Of a stretch of DNA of 6,598 nucleotides, positions 1 to 5,471 are shown one piece after another (the stretch's first letter is position 1; every line of letters begins with the position of its first letter). The position numbers were made by a program, and so were the translations under genes. The notes beneath the pieces were generated by a model that had not been told where the DNA came from, searched no databases, and was given only the letters and a program-made list of their open reading frames with translations. The stretch comes from Chloroflexota bacterium. Lineage in GTDB: Bacteria; Chloroflexota; Dehalococcoidia; SZUA-161; SpSt-899. The stretch covers positions 1 to 6,598 of the forward strand of contig QLUL01000061.1 of assembly GCA_018725425.1 (NCBI GenBank), written 5' to 3'.

Positions 1-198
1 CACTGCGGAGGAGAGCTTTACCAGCGTCCTGACGACGCCGAGGAGACCATACAAAAACGCATAGAGGTCTATCTCTCTCAGACCGCTCCCCTGATCGGCT
101 ATTATGCTGAGAAGGGGAAGCTCCTGGAGGTAGAGGGTGCTCAGAGTGTGGAGAGGGTGAGCCAGGAGGTACTCGCTGCCCTCAGTATGCAGCGTTAG
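1..198 (+). CDS. adk: Adenylate kinase, C-terminal part (5' end outside window)
   Basis: Adenylate kinase interconverts ATP + AMP and 2 ADP in the cytoplasm. Only the last 65 residues are present, read in frame from base 1 to the TAG at 196-198. The fragment opens with HCGGELYQRPDD, the end of the LID domain in zinc-type (Gram-positive-like) enzymes. The Cys at visible residue 2 matches the last zinc-ligand position; the earlier ligands are outside the window. It continues with EETIQKRIEVYLSQTAPLIGYY, the usual helix after the LID, and the short C-terminal core helix ending ALSMQR. The secY-adk-map-infA order is typical of the spc operon and supports the call. Upstream residues needed to judge the P-loop are not visible. 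The first two bases of the downstream folded element overlap the end of this gene's stop codon. Confidence 0.95.
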   Translation, partial: HCGGELYQRPDDAEETIQKRIEVYLSQTAPLIGYYAEKGKLLEVEGAQSVERVSQEVLAALSMQR

Positions 199-253
199 GA
201 ATTTAGGCTTTAGCCTTTCACTGAGCCGAGTGAAACCCTGAAGGGTTAATTCC
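198..253 (+). repeat. Cloverleaf-like folded element after adk (three hairpins in an outer stem)
   Basis: An outer stem GGAATT (198-203) pairs with AATTCC (248-253). It encloses three consecutive hairpins: AGGC/GCCT (205-208 with 213-216), TTTCACT/AGTGAAA (216-222 with 229-235) and AACCCT/AGGGTT (234-239 with 242-247). Adjacent stems share one or two bases at their edges, so not all can be fully formed at once. Nearly every base of the 56-base block is in a stem or a short loop, which chance would rarely give. It is a different family from the heptad hairpins elsewhere in the window. It has no U-run and is not a tRNA. It resembles dispersed REP-like palindromes in form; that family link is inference. 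The remaining 254-285 before map holds no clear signal. Confidence 0.7.
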
Positions 254-285
254 AGAGCATAAAGCTGAAGTAGCCCCGACTAACA

Positions 286-1032
286 ATGGGTATCATAATT
301 AAGTCGCCAAACGAAATAAATATAATGCGCCAGGCAGGACGGATCGTAGCAACTATTCTCGCTGCCTTGAAAAGCGAGGTGAGGTCGGGCATAAGCACCG
401 GGATGCTGGATGCTATTGCCACACGGATGTTTCAAGAGTACGGGGCACGGGCGTCGTTCAATGGGTACCGAGGTTTTCCGGCCTCTATCTGCACATCAGT
501 GAACGAAGAGGTGGTTCATGGCCGGCCGGGGGGGAGAGTCCTTCAAGAAGGCGATCTGATTGCCATCGATGTGGGAGCGATATATAATGGTTTTCAGGGA
601 GATGCGGCGATAACCGTGGGAGTGGGCCAGATAAGCCCCGAGGCGGAAAGTCTCATTGATACCACTCGCCGGTCTCTGGAAGCGGGTATCGCGGCAGCCC
701 GCGAAGGGGCTCGTCTGAGCGACATTTCAGCGGCGATCCAGTTATGTGCCGAGTCCAATGGTTTCTCGCCGGTAAGACAATATGTGGGGCACGGGATCGG
801 TCGACAGATGCACGAAAAACCGGAGATTCCCAATTTCGGGCCGCCAGGCAAAGGGCCGATATTGAAACGAGGCATGACTCTGGCCCTGGAACCAATGATC
901 AACGCCGGCGGCTGGGCCACCAAGGTGCTCCCCGATCGCTGGACGGTGGTCACGGCCGATGGCAGCCTTTCGGCACATTTCGAGCATACCATCGCTATCA
1001 CCAATGGTGCAGCGGAGATACTGACTGTGTGA
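286..1032 (+). CDS. map: Methionine aminopeptidase, type I
   Basis: This metalloenzyme removes the initiator methionine from nascent proteins in the cytoplasm. The 248-residue protein has the usual type I length and opening (IKSPNEINIMRQAGRI). All metal and catalytic residues of the pita-bread fold are visible: His78 (VVHG), Asp95 (AIDVG), Asp106 (GDAA), His169 (GHGIG), His176 (MHE), Glu202 (LEP) and Glu233 (FEHT). There is no N-terminal SH3-binding or zinc-finger extension. The ATG at 286 is chosen because an in-frame TAG lies only 13 bases upstream (271-273) and the family's N-terminus begins right after it. No good SD is present (only GAAG at 266-269, 16 bases before the ATG), so coupling to adk or weak initiation is likely. 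Its TGA stop is also the first three bases of the heptad element that fills the gap to infA. Confidence 0.97.
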   Translation: MGIIIKSPNEINIMRQAGRIVATILAALKSEVRSGISTGMLDAIATRMFQEYGARASFNGYRGFPASICTSVNEEVVHGRPGGRVLQEGDLIAIDVGAIYNGFQGDAAITVGVGQISPEAESLIDTTRRSLEAGIAAAREGARLSDISAAIQLCAESNGFSPVRQYVGHGIGRQMHEKPEIPNFGPPGKGPILKRGMTLALEPMINAGGWATKVLPDRWTVVTADGSLSAHFEHTIAITNGAAEILTV

Positions 1033-1108
1033 TGGGTGATGGGTAATAGGTAATGGGTGATGGGGGTTACGGGGTGCCCCTATAACCTATAACCTATGAC
1101 CTATAACA
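1030..1108 (+). repeat. Heptad hairpin element, map-infA copy
   Basis: The left arm is five tandem 7-mers of type TGATGGG/TAATAGG (1030-1064). The core GGGGTTACGGGGTGCCCC lies at 1063-1080, and the right arm is four 7-mers TATAACC, TATAACC, TATGACC, TATAACA (1081-1108). The arms pair heptad by heptad with one mismatch at the same middle position of each unit; G.U pairs absorb most other differences. The left end includes the map stop codon and the right end runs directly into the AAGGA before infA. The core differs from the two best copies (1567-1590, 3180-3203) at three bases. Confidence 0.85.
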
Positions 1109-1112
1109 AGGA
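1108..1112 (+). promoter_or_regulatory. Ribosome binding site of infA, close to the start
   Basis: AAGGA is followed by only three bases (TTT) before the ATG at 1116, shorter than the usual spacing. Its first base is the last base of the heptad element, so folding of the hairpin would place a stem against this site. The conserved [11 protein letters not shown] start leaves little doubt about the ATG. Confidence 0.6.
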
Positions 1113-1115
1113 TTT

Positions 1116-1334
1116 ATGGCGAAAAAGGAAGCTATTGAGGTTGAGGGCACGGTGGTCGAACCCTTGCCCAATGGCATGTTCCGCGTGGAGTTGCCCAACG
1201 GGCACCTGGTATTAGCCCATGCATCGGGGAAAATGAGGCGCTATTTCATCAAGGTCGTGCGGGGGGATCGGGTTTTGGTGGAACTCTCGCCTTACGATCT
1301 CTCACGAGGACGCATTACCTACCGTTTTAAGTAA
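1116..1334 (+). CDS. infA: Translation initiation factor IF-1
   Basis: IF-1 binds the A site of the 30S subunit during initiation and helps IF-2 and IF-3 select the initiator tRNA. The 72-residue protein has exactly the standard length and consists of one S1-type OB fold. Family landmarks are [15 protein letters not shown] at the N-terminus, [12 protein letters not shown] in the middle strands, [20 protein letters not shown], and the ending [15 protein letters not shown]. The ATG is fixed by this conserved N-terminus. Position between map and rpmJ is the classic arrangement. A long hairpin occupies the spacer on each side: a heptad element upstream and an unrelated CCACAGAG hairpin downstream. 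No unusual residues were seen. Confidence 0.98.
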   Translation: MAKKEAIEVEGTVVEPLPNGMFRVELPNGHLVLAHASGKMRRYFIKVVRGDRVLVELSPYDLSRGRITYRFK

Positions 1335-1342
1335 CAGAGGAT

Positions 1343-1407
1343 AGCCACAGAGATCACGAATCAGAAGTAGGCAATCTTTAAGGAGTCGCTCTGTGTGCTC
1401 TGTGGCT
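1343..1407 (+). repeat. CCACAGAG-type inverted repeat between infA and rpmJ
   Basis: AGCCACAGAG at 1343-1352 is the exact reverse complement of CTCTGTGGCT at 1398-1407. Extending inwards gives 13 matching positions of 15 (1343-1357 with 1393-1407). The 35-base loop contains TAAGGAG (1379-1385), the only good SD-like sequence before rpmJ. A second CTCTGTG (1389-1395) could pair with the left arm instead. There is no heptad and no T-run. Such CACAGAG repeats resemble dispersed intergenic repeats; copy number cannot be seen from this window. Confidence 0.75.
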
Positions 1408-1418
1408 GAATAAATGAA

Positions 1419-1532
1419 ATGAAAGTCCGAGCTTCGGTTAAGCCCCGCTGTAACAAATGCAAGATTGTGAAACGTAAGGGCGTGGTGCGGGTTATTTGCT
1501 CTAATCCCAGGCATAAGCAGAGCCAAGGATGA
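1419..1532 (+). CDS. rpmJ: 50S ribosomal protein L36 (bL36), zinc-binding form
   Basis: L36 is the smallest protein of the large subunit and stabilises 23S rRNA near the peptidyl transferase region. The 37-residue product begins [15 protein letters not shown] and ends [10 protein letters not shown], the normal size and pattern. The zinc knuckle is complete (Cys11, Cys14, Cys27, His32), so this is the C+ form. The start is set by the conserved MKVR, but no SD lies near it: AGGAG at 1381-1385 is 33 bases upstream in the loop of a hairpin. A two-codon frame ATG AAA TGA at 1414-1422 overlaps the start codon as ATGA. The TGA stop (1530-1532) lies at the left edge of the next heptad array. Identification is firm; how it is initiated is unclear. 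Confidence 0.96.
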   Translation: MKVRASVKPRCNKCKIVKRKGVVRVICSNPRHKQSQG

Positions 1533-1627
1533 TAGGTGATAGGTGATAGGTGATGGGTGATGGGTGATGGGGGTTACGCCGTACCCCTATTACCTATTAC
1601 CTATGACTTCTGGGGTAATGGGTAAAA
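1531..1627 (+). repeat. Heptad hairpin element, rpmJ-rpsM copy
   Basis: The left arm is six tandem units: GATAGGT three times (1531-1551), GATGGGT twice (1552-1565), then GATGGGG (1566-1572). The core GGGGTTACGCCGTACCCC spans 1570-1587; the right arm has TATTACC, TATTACC, TATGACT (1588-1608). Bases 1550-1573 pair with 1584-1607 at 23 of 24 positions, counting five G.U pairs, and TAC/GTA pair inside the core. Bases 1567-1590 are identical to 3180-3203. Two more left-type heptads, GGTAATG and GGTAAAA (1614-1627), follow the right arm and merge with the rpsM SD; they could pair with 1590-1601 instead. Confidence 0.88.
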
Positions 1628-1631
1628 GGAG
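1626..1631 (+). promoter_or_regulatory. Ribosome binding site of rpsM
   Basis: AAGGAG ends five bases before the ATG at 1637. The two bases at its left end are also the end of the last heptad-like unit (GGTAAAA), so the element and the site are fused. A possible hairpin 1590-1601/1614-1625 would stop directly at this site. Confidence 0.8.
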
Positions 1632-1636
1632 TAGAA

Positions 1637-2026
1637 ATGGCACGTATTGCAGGCGTTGACATTCCAGCGAACAAACAAGTCGAGATATCCCTTCGCTATA
1701 TCTATGGAATTGGGCCTACGTTGAGCAAGAGGATACTAACCCAGACCGGCATTAATGCCAGCACCAGGGTTAGAGACCTTAGCGACGAGGAACTCAATCG
1801 CCTCCGTGAAGTCATCAATAAACAATACAAGGTCGAGGGTGACTTAAGGAAAGAAGTCACCTTCAATATCAAGCGCTTCATTGAAATGGGGAGTTACCGG
1901 GGGTTAAGACACCGGAGAGGACTTCCCGTTCGTGGTCAGAGGACCAAGACCAATGCTCGAACCAAGCGCGGGCCGGCCAAGACCGTGGCTGGCAGAGGTC
2001 GGCGACGGGGCATGACGAAGAAATAA
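1637..2026 (+). CDS. rpsM: 30S ribosomal protein S13 (uS13)
   Basis: S13 sits in the head of the small subunit, contacts 16S rRNA, S19 and the large-subunit bridge, and reaches the P-site tRNA with its C-terminal tail. The 129-residue length is normal. The sequence has the family start [21 protein letters not shown], the helix-hairpin-helix-like [12 protein letters not shown] segment (about residues 22-35), and [19 protein letters not shown] (about 97-115). It ends with a basic tail [12 protein letters not shown] good SD precedes the ATG. In E. coli S4 represses the alpha operon through an mRNA pseudoknot before rpsM; here that position is taken by the heptad hairpin and no such pseudoknot was recognised. 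The TAA stop is part of an 11-base AAGGAGGTGAT sequence. Confidence 0.98.
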   Translation: MARIAGVDIPANKQVEISLRYIYGIGPTLSKRILTQTGINASTRVRDLSDEELNRLREVINKQYKVEGDLRKEVTFNIKRFIEMGSYRGLRHRRGLPVRGQRTKTNARTKRGPAKTVAGRGRRRGMTKK

Positions 2027-2035
2027 GGAGGTGAT
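2025..2035 (+). promoter_or_regulatory. Very strong SD-like sequence, detached from the rpsK start
   Basis: AAGGAGGTGAT matches the complement of the usual bacterial 16S rRNA 3' tail over 11 bases. It overlaps the rpsM TAA stop and is 67 bases upstream of the rpsK ATG, separated from it by the 58-base hairpin 2037-2094. With that hairpin folded, 13 bases would remain between GGAGG and the ATG. No other SD precedes rpsK. A role in rpsK initiation is inference; the match may partly come from the GGTGATT heptad itself. Confidence 0.5.
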
Positions 2036-2094
2036 TGGTGATTAGTGATTGGTGATTGGGGTTACGAGGCTCTAATTACCAATCACTAATTACC
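2031..2094 (+). repeat. Heptad hairpin element, rpsM-rpsK copy
   Basis: Left units GGTGATT, AGTGATT and GGTGATT (2037-2057) follow an extra GTGATT (2031-2036). The right units AATTACC, AATCACT, AATTACC span 2074-2094. All 21 positions pair in RNA (2037-2057 with 2074-2094), two of them as G.U. The 16-base loop 2058-2073 begins GGGGTTACG, the core shared with the other copies. It is the shortest and best-paired copy, and its heptads are T-rich (GGTGATT) compared with GGTGATG in the others. Confidence 0.88.
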
Positions 2095-2102
2095 TTGTAA
2101 CG

Positions 2103-2498
2103 ATGGCAGTAAAAAAGAAGAGCGCAGGGATCAGAAAACGTGAGCGCAAGGGGGTAGTGAAAGGTCGCGCTTACATACAGTCAACCTTCAACAATACCAT
2201 GATCACCCTGACTGATGAGAGCGGAAATGTAATCACCTGGGGCAGCTCGGGCACCGTTGGATTTAAGGGATCACGCAAAGGAACCGCCTTCGCCGCGCAA
2301 AGAGCTGCCACCGAGGTGGCACGGCGAGGGATAGAGCACGGTTTACGCCAGATTGACGTGTACTTAAAGGGTCCCGGTAGCGGGCGTGAGGCTGCTATCC
2401 GTACGCTACAAGCCAACGGTCTCAATGTGTTAAGCATCAGGGATGTTACACCCACACCTCACAATGGTTGCCGTCCCCCGAAGAAGAGACGAATTTGA
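2103..2498 (+). CDS. rpsK: 30S ribosomal protein S11 (uS11)
   Basis: S11 lies on the platform of the small subunit near the E site and supports mRNA binding. The 131-residue protein has the basic N-terminal stretch [13 protein letters not shown], then [24 protein letters not shown] (about 21-44), [30 protein letters not shown] (about 87-100) and the signature ending [16 protein letters not shown]. Asn121-Gly122 corresponds to the Asn-Gly site that forms isoaspartate in E. coli S11. The ATG follows directly after the heptad hairpin, with only TTGTAACG between stem and start and no local SD. Its stop is 10 bases before rpsD, with GGAGG just after the stop, so rpsK and rpsD are probably translationally coupled. 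This is the only ribosomal protein gene pair here with a short, non-overlapping gap and no repeat element in it. Confidence 0.98.
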   Translation: MAVKKKSAGIRKRERKGVVKGRAYIQSTFNNTMITLTDESGNVITWGSSGTVGFKGSRKGTAFAAQRAATEVARRGIEHGLRQIDVYLKGPGSGREAAIRTLQANGLNVLSIRDVTPTPHNGCRPPKKRRI

Positions 2499-2508
2499 GG
2501 AGGGAAGT

Positions 2509-3138
2509 ATGGCTCGCTACATAGGGCCTGTATGTCGGCTATGTCGACGTCAGGGTGAAAAATTGATGCTCAAGGGCGAGAGATGCGCTACTCCGAAGTG
2601 TGCCCTGGAGCGAAAGCAGAAACCATCGCGGCAAAGGCAGCGCTCGCGCCCGAAGAAGCTGTCCGAATATGGCATTAGACTGAGGGAGAGTCAGAAGGCC
2701 AAGCATATCTATGGCATCTTGGAACGTCAGTTCAAGAGACACTTCGCCGAGGCCGAGAGAATTCCCGGGCTTGCTGGTGAGAACCTGCTGCGGATATTGG
2801 AAATGAGGCTGGATAGCGTAGTATATCGACTTGGCTTTGCTGACAGCCGCCGTCAGGCGAGACAATTGGTTCGACACGGACATATTACCCTCAACGGACG
2901 CAAAACCGATATTCCCTCGTGTCTGGTCAAACCCGGGGATGTCATTGCCTGGATGACGAGCAAGCAAGGGCTTATTCCCTATCAGGCTGCCTTGCAAGAT
3001 ATCGGATCCAGGCATATACCAGGATGGCTGAGTGTAGATGATAAATCGCTCACTGCAAAGGTTTTAACACTCCCGTCGCGGGAGGATATCGGGGTCACCA
3101 TCAACGAAAGACTCATTGTAGAATACTATTCAAGGTGA
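2509..3138 (+). CDS. rpsD: 30S ribosomal protein S4 (uS4), zinc-binding form
   Basis: S4 nucleates assembly of the small subunit body by binding 16S rRNA, and with S5 and S3 it lines the mRNA entry tunnel. The ATG at 2509 is chosen over an upstream in-frame ATG (2443, inside rpsK) because GGAGG (2499-2503) is well spaced from it and MARYIGPVCRLCR is the family N-terminus. That gives 209 residues, as usual. Cys9, Cys12, Cys26 and Cys31 form a full zinc site in the N-terminal domain. The S4 RNA-binding domain covers about residues 100-165 (MRLDSVVYRLGFADSRRQAR, HGHITLNGRKTDIPS, LVKPGDVI). In many bacteria S4 is the repressor of this operon; no recognisable S4 target was seen here. Its TGA stop is part of the first heptad of the next element. 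Confidence 0.98.
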   Translation: MARYIGPVCRLCRRQGEKLMLKGERCATPKCALERKQKPSRQRQRSRPKKLSEYGIRLRESQKAKHIYGILERQFKRHFAEAERIPGLAGENLLRILEMRLDSVVYRLGFADSRRQARQLVRHGHITLNGRKTDIPSCLVKPGDVIAWMTSKQGLIPYQAALQDIGSRHIPGWLSVDDKSLTAKVLTLPSREDIGVTINERLIVEYYSR

Positions 3139-3228
3139 TGGGTAATGGGTGATAGGTTATAGGTAATGGGTGATAGGTTATGGGGGTTACGCCGTACCCC
3201 TATCACCTATTACCGTTTACCCATTACC
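3134..3228 (+). repeat. Heptad hairpin element, rpsD-rpoA copy
   Basis: This is the longest copy. Seven left heptads run without interruption (3134-3182: GGTGATG, GGTAATG, GGTGATA, GGTTATA, GGTAATG, GGTGATA, GGTTATG). The core GGGGTTACGCCGTACCCC is at 3183-3200, and four right heptads follow (TATCACC, TATTACC, GTTTACC, CATTACC; 3201-3228). The inner two heptad pairs match at 13 of 14 positions with G.U; the outer two match 5 of 7 each. Three left heptads have no partner, so the arms changed length independently. The rpsD TGA stop lies in the first unit. Confidence 0.88.
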
Positions 3229-3235
3229 CGCGAAT

Positions 3236-3241
3236 GGAGGT
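3236..3241 (+). promoter_or_regulatory. Ribosome binding site fixing the TTG start of rpoA
   Basis: GGAGGT ends seven bases before TTG at 3249. No ATG lies in frame before residue 69, well inside the conserved domain, so the TTG is the only start that gives a complete alpha N-terminus. Confidence 0.88.
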
Positions 3242-3248
3242 CTAAGAG

Positions 3249-4328
3249 TTGCCTGAGATTGTAAGCCCTTCAATAGATTACCGATTGGTTTCCGAGAACT
3301 ACGGACACTTCGTCATCGAGCCGCTGTATCCGGGGTATGGCCTCACATTGGGCAATGCTCTCCGACGGGTTCTGCTGGGTTCGTTGCCTGGTGCCGCAGT
3401 GACTGCCGTCAAAATCGATGGAATACAGCACGAATTCTCCACCATTCCTCATATGAAGGAGGATACTATGGAATTCATGCTGAACGTCAAGGGAATACGG
3501 CTGCGCTATCTCTCAGATCGGCCCGATAAACTCAGTCTTGAGGCCAGTGGGGAGGGAGAGGTTCGTGCCGGCGATATAAAATCCTCGGCCGACTTTGAAA
3601 TCGTAAATCCGGACCATCATCTGGCTACCCTGGACTCGCCTGAGGCGAAACTGAATGTCGAGTTCACCGTTGAGATCGGCAGGGGCTACGTTCGTACCGA
3701 TTCCCGCGATGGACGGTTCATAGGGGTCTTACCCATAGATGCTGTTTTCACTCCAATCCGAAGGGTGAACTACAAGGTTGAGAAGGCCAAGGTAGAGGAT
3801 AGAGATGTGCCGCATCCTGGACGCGACACCCACTACGATCGACTGATAATCGACGTATTGACCGATGGCACCATCTCCCCGGACGATGCGGTGGCCACAA
3901 GCGCTCGGATTCTAACCCAACAGTTCTCTATCTTTAGTAATCTAGGTAGGCCGCCAGAAGCGGTTGCCATGGCAAAGGAGCCACCGTTGCCGGCTGGGGA
4001 AATGACTCTCGATCAATTGGGCCTTACCTCGCGGACGTACAATACCCTCCTGCGAGCTGGGATCACCAGCCTAGCGATGCTTCTGGGAAAGACCAGGAAA
4101 GAGTTCATCGATTTAAAGCATCTTGGTCCGAAATCATGGGATGAGATCCAGAAGCGACTGGTAGCCGTCGGGATTGTGGAGAAAGGCAAGGAAGGTGATA
4201 GGGAGGCTACTATTACCCATGACCTATCACCCATTACCGATGATGAAGAGGAGGTCCCCGAGGATTTAGAGCGTGATGAGATGGTGAAAAAGCTTCAAGA
4301 GAGGTTTCTTGTGCGGGAGGATAAATGA
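3249..4328 (+). CDS. rpoA: DNA-directed RNA polymerase subunit alpha, with a long C-terminal tail
   Basis: The alpha dimer scaffolds assembly of RNA polymerase, and its C-terminal domain (CTD) binds promoter UP elements and activators. The start is TTG behind GGAGGT. The N-terminal domain (about 1-235) includes [28 protein letters not shown] and [15 protein letters not shown]. After a short linker the CTD spans about 250-310; DNA-contact positions matching E. coli Arg265, Asn268, Gly296, Lys298 and Ser299 are Arg262, Asn265, Gly293, Lys295 and Ser296. The protein is 359 residues, about 30-45 longer than E. coli or B. subtilis alpha. The extra sequence is at the C-terminus: residues 316-330 are encoded by a copy of the heptad element, followed by an acidic, probably helical stretch ([19 protein letters not shown]). 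The stop overlaps the rplQ start as ATGA. The frame is open throughout, so the tail appears to be translated. Confidence 0.97.
   Translation: MPEIVSPSIDYRLVSENYGHFVIEPLYPGYGLTLGNALRRVLLGSLPGAAVTAVKIDGIQHEFSTIPHMKEDTMEFMLNVKGIRLRYLSDRPDKLSLEASGEGEVRAGDIKSSADFEIVNPDHHLATLDSPEAKLNVEFTVEIGRGYVRTDSRDGRFIGVLPIDAVFTPIRRVNYKVEKAKVEDRDVPHPGRDTHYDRLIIDVLTDGTISPDDAVATSARILTQQFSIFSNLGRPPEAVAMAKEPPLPAGEMTLDQLGLTSRTYNTLLRAGITSLAMLLGKTRKEFIDLKHLGPKSWDEIQKRLVAVGIVEKGKEGDREATITHDLSPITDDEEEVPEDLERDEMVKKLQERFLVREDK
4194..4238 (+). repeat. Heptad element copy inside rpoA, in frame
   Basis: GGTGATAGG (4194-4202) is the exact reverse complement of CCTATCACC (4223-4231). After a 8-base gap, four exact right-arm heptads follow without interruption: TATTACC, CATGACC, TATCACC, CATTACC (4211-4238). 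They have the same orientation as in the intergenic copies. The block is 45 bases, a multiple of three, and encodes RpoA residues 316-330 ([15 protein letters not shown]). Only one left heptad is kept and the GGGGTTACG core is missing. Left-arm heptads are rich in TGA and TAA, so long left arms would be hard to keep in a reading frame. Confidence 0.8.
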
Positions 4329-4675
4329 GACACCGGGGAGCAGGACGGGGACTTTCGAGGAGTACAAGCCATCGGTTAGCATTATATCGCAATCAGGTGA
4401 AAGATCTCCTGCAATATGGGAAGATCGTGACCACTGAGGCCAAGGCCAAGGAGGTCCGCTCCTTCGCCGAGAAGATGATCACCTTAGGGAAAACAGGTGA
4501 CCTGAATGCCCGCCGTCAAGCACTGGCGTTCATAAGGGATAAGGACGTGGTTAAGAAGGTATTCGATGAAGTGGCGCCGAAGTACGCCGATAGAGCCGGT
4601 GGCTACACCAGGATGGCTAGATTGGGGTCGCGCCCGGGCGACGGGGCTCCAGAGATCCATCTTGAGCTGGTTTAG
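4325..4675 (+). CDS. rplQ: 50S ribosomal protein L17 (bL17)
   Basis: L17 binds 23S rRNA close to the exit of the peptide tunnel on the large subunit. The 116-residue protein matches the compact bacterial form: [23 protein letters not shown] at the N-terminus, [25 protein letters not shown] (about 33-57), and the ending [25 protein letters not shown], the usual signature. The ATG overlaps the rpoA stop by ATGA, with GGGAGG (4315-4320) four bases upstream. rpoA and rplQ are therefore translationally coupled, the standard end of the alpha operon. The stop is followed by truA after only four bases. Nothing irregular was seen. Confidence 0.98.
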   Translation: MRHRGAGRGLSRSTSHRLALYRNQVKDLLQYGKIVTTEAKAKEVRSFAEKMITLGKTGDLNARRQALAFIRDKDVVKKVFDEVAPKYADRAGGYTRMARLGSRPGDGAPEIHLELV

Positions 4676-4679
4676 GTTG

Positions 4680-5471
4680 ATGACAGGCAAGATGCCCGTC
4701 ATACGGATCGCCTTGCTTATCGAATACGAGGGCACGAGATACCACGGGTTTCAAATCCAGAATAACGTGCCCACAATCCAGAGGGAGCTGGAGAGGGCGA
4801 TATTCAAAGTTACCGGTGAGGCGGTTCGTCTTCGCGGGGCCGGTCGCACCGACGCCGGGGTTCATGCTAGGGGACAGGTAGCAACTTTTGAGGCTATTTC
4901 AGCACTTCCTCGCCAGACCCTCGTAAGAGCGCTGAATTTTTATCTGCCACCCGATATATCGGTCAGGGACGCCTGCAATGTGGAGAAAAGGTTCGATGCC
5001 CGCAGGGATGCGATTAGCCGGGAATATCGCTACAGCATTCTCAGTAATTCGGTACATTCACCACAGTACCGCAGGTGGGCCTATCTTGTAACCGGGAAAC
5101 TGGATGCTGAGGCAATGAATAAGGCTTGTGATATATTGCTCGGTCAACATGATTTTGCGCCCTTCACTAACAACGAAGGTGGAGCGAATAACACGGTGCG
5201 TACCGTCTTCAGAGCTGAGGTGCGGAAAGAGGGTGATTTCGTGTTCTTTGATATGGTGGCCAATGCATTCCTTCCTCAGCAGGTACGCCGCACAGTAGGA
5301 AGTCTGATAAGGATCGGCTCGGGAGCTATGGAGGTGGGTAAGTTTTGCGAGATGGCAGCCTCCGGCATGATCGGAGCAGCCAAGATAGTGGCACCGCCGC
5401 ACGGGCTTTGCCTGATGAAGGTCAACTATTCTGATGTTGGATTTGTTAATTATGAAAACATACAGCACTAA
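4680..5471 (+). CDS. truA: tRNA pseudouridine synthase A
   Basis: TruA converts uridines 38, 39 and 40 in the tRNA anticodon arm to pseudouridine. From the ATG at 4680 the protein is 263 residues, normal for the family. It has the opening [19 protein letters not shown], the catalytic motif [14 protein letters not shown] with Asp58, the conserved tyrosine in REYRYSI (Tyr118), a thumb/second-domain segment [15 protein letters not shown], and GLCLMKVNY near the end. An in-frame ATG at 4692 is an equally possible start (251 fewer-prefix form MPVIRIALL); neither has a strong SD. Longer frames beginning inside rplQ are rejected. The gene lies four bases after rplQ and overlaps rplM by 20 bases, so it probably relies on coupled translation. 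The position between rplQ and rplM is common in bacteria. Confidence 0.96.
   Translation: MTGKMPVIRIALLIEYEGTRYHGFQIQNNVPTIQRELERAIFKVTGEAVRLRGAGRTDAGVHARGQVATFEAISALPRQTLVRALNFYLPPDISVRDACNVEKRFDARRDAISREYRYSILSNSVHSPQYRRWAYLVTGKLDAEAMNKACDILLGQHDFAPFTNNEGGANNTVRTVFRAEVRKEGDFVFFDMVANAFLPQQVRRTVGSLIRIGSGAMEVGKFCEMAASGMIGAAKIVAPPHGLCLMKVNYSDVGFVNYENIQH

Noticed and set aside
198..253. tRNA-like cloverleaf
   Set aside because: It is only 56 bases, has no 7-bp acceptor stem or anticodon arm, and the GGTTAATTCC resemblance to a T-arm is part of the outer stem.
594..1004. Minus-strand open frames opposite map and other genes
   Set aside because: They lie opposite well-recognised plus-strand genes, have no family motifs and look like composition shadows.
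1063..1107. Intrinsic terminators at the heptad hairpins
   Set aside because: No T-run follows any of the stems, and essential genes continue directly downstream in the same operon.
1414..1422. Two-codon upstream frame ATG AAA TGA overlapping the rpmJ start
   Set aside because: No SD precedes it, and such a short frame is expected by chance; it is noted only in the rpmJ entry.
1531..1572. CRISPR array
   Set aside because: Units are 7 bases and contiguous, with no spacers.
1533..1636. S4-binding pseudoknot of the alpha operon before rpsM
   Set aside because: The spacer is made of heptad repeats and no recognisable counterpart of the E. coli structure could be seen.
2443..2508. Longer N-terminus for rpsD starting inside rpsK
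   Set aside because: The added residues do not resemble S4, and a strong SD and the conserved MARYIGP start lie at 2509.
4566..4679. Longer N-terminus for truA starting inside rplQ
   Set aside because: The extra segment is an out-of-frame reading of rplQ and has no TruA similarity.
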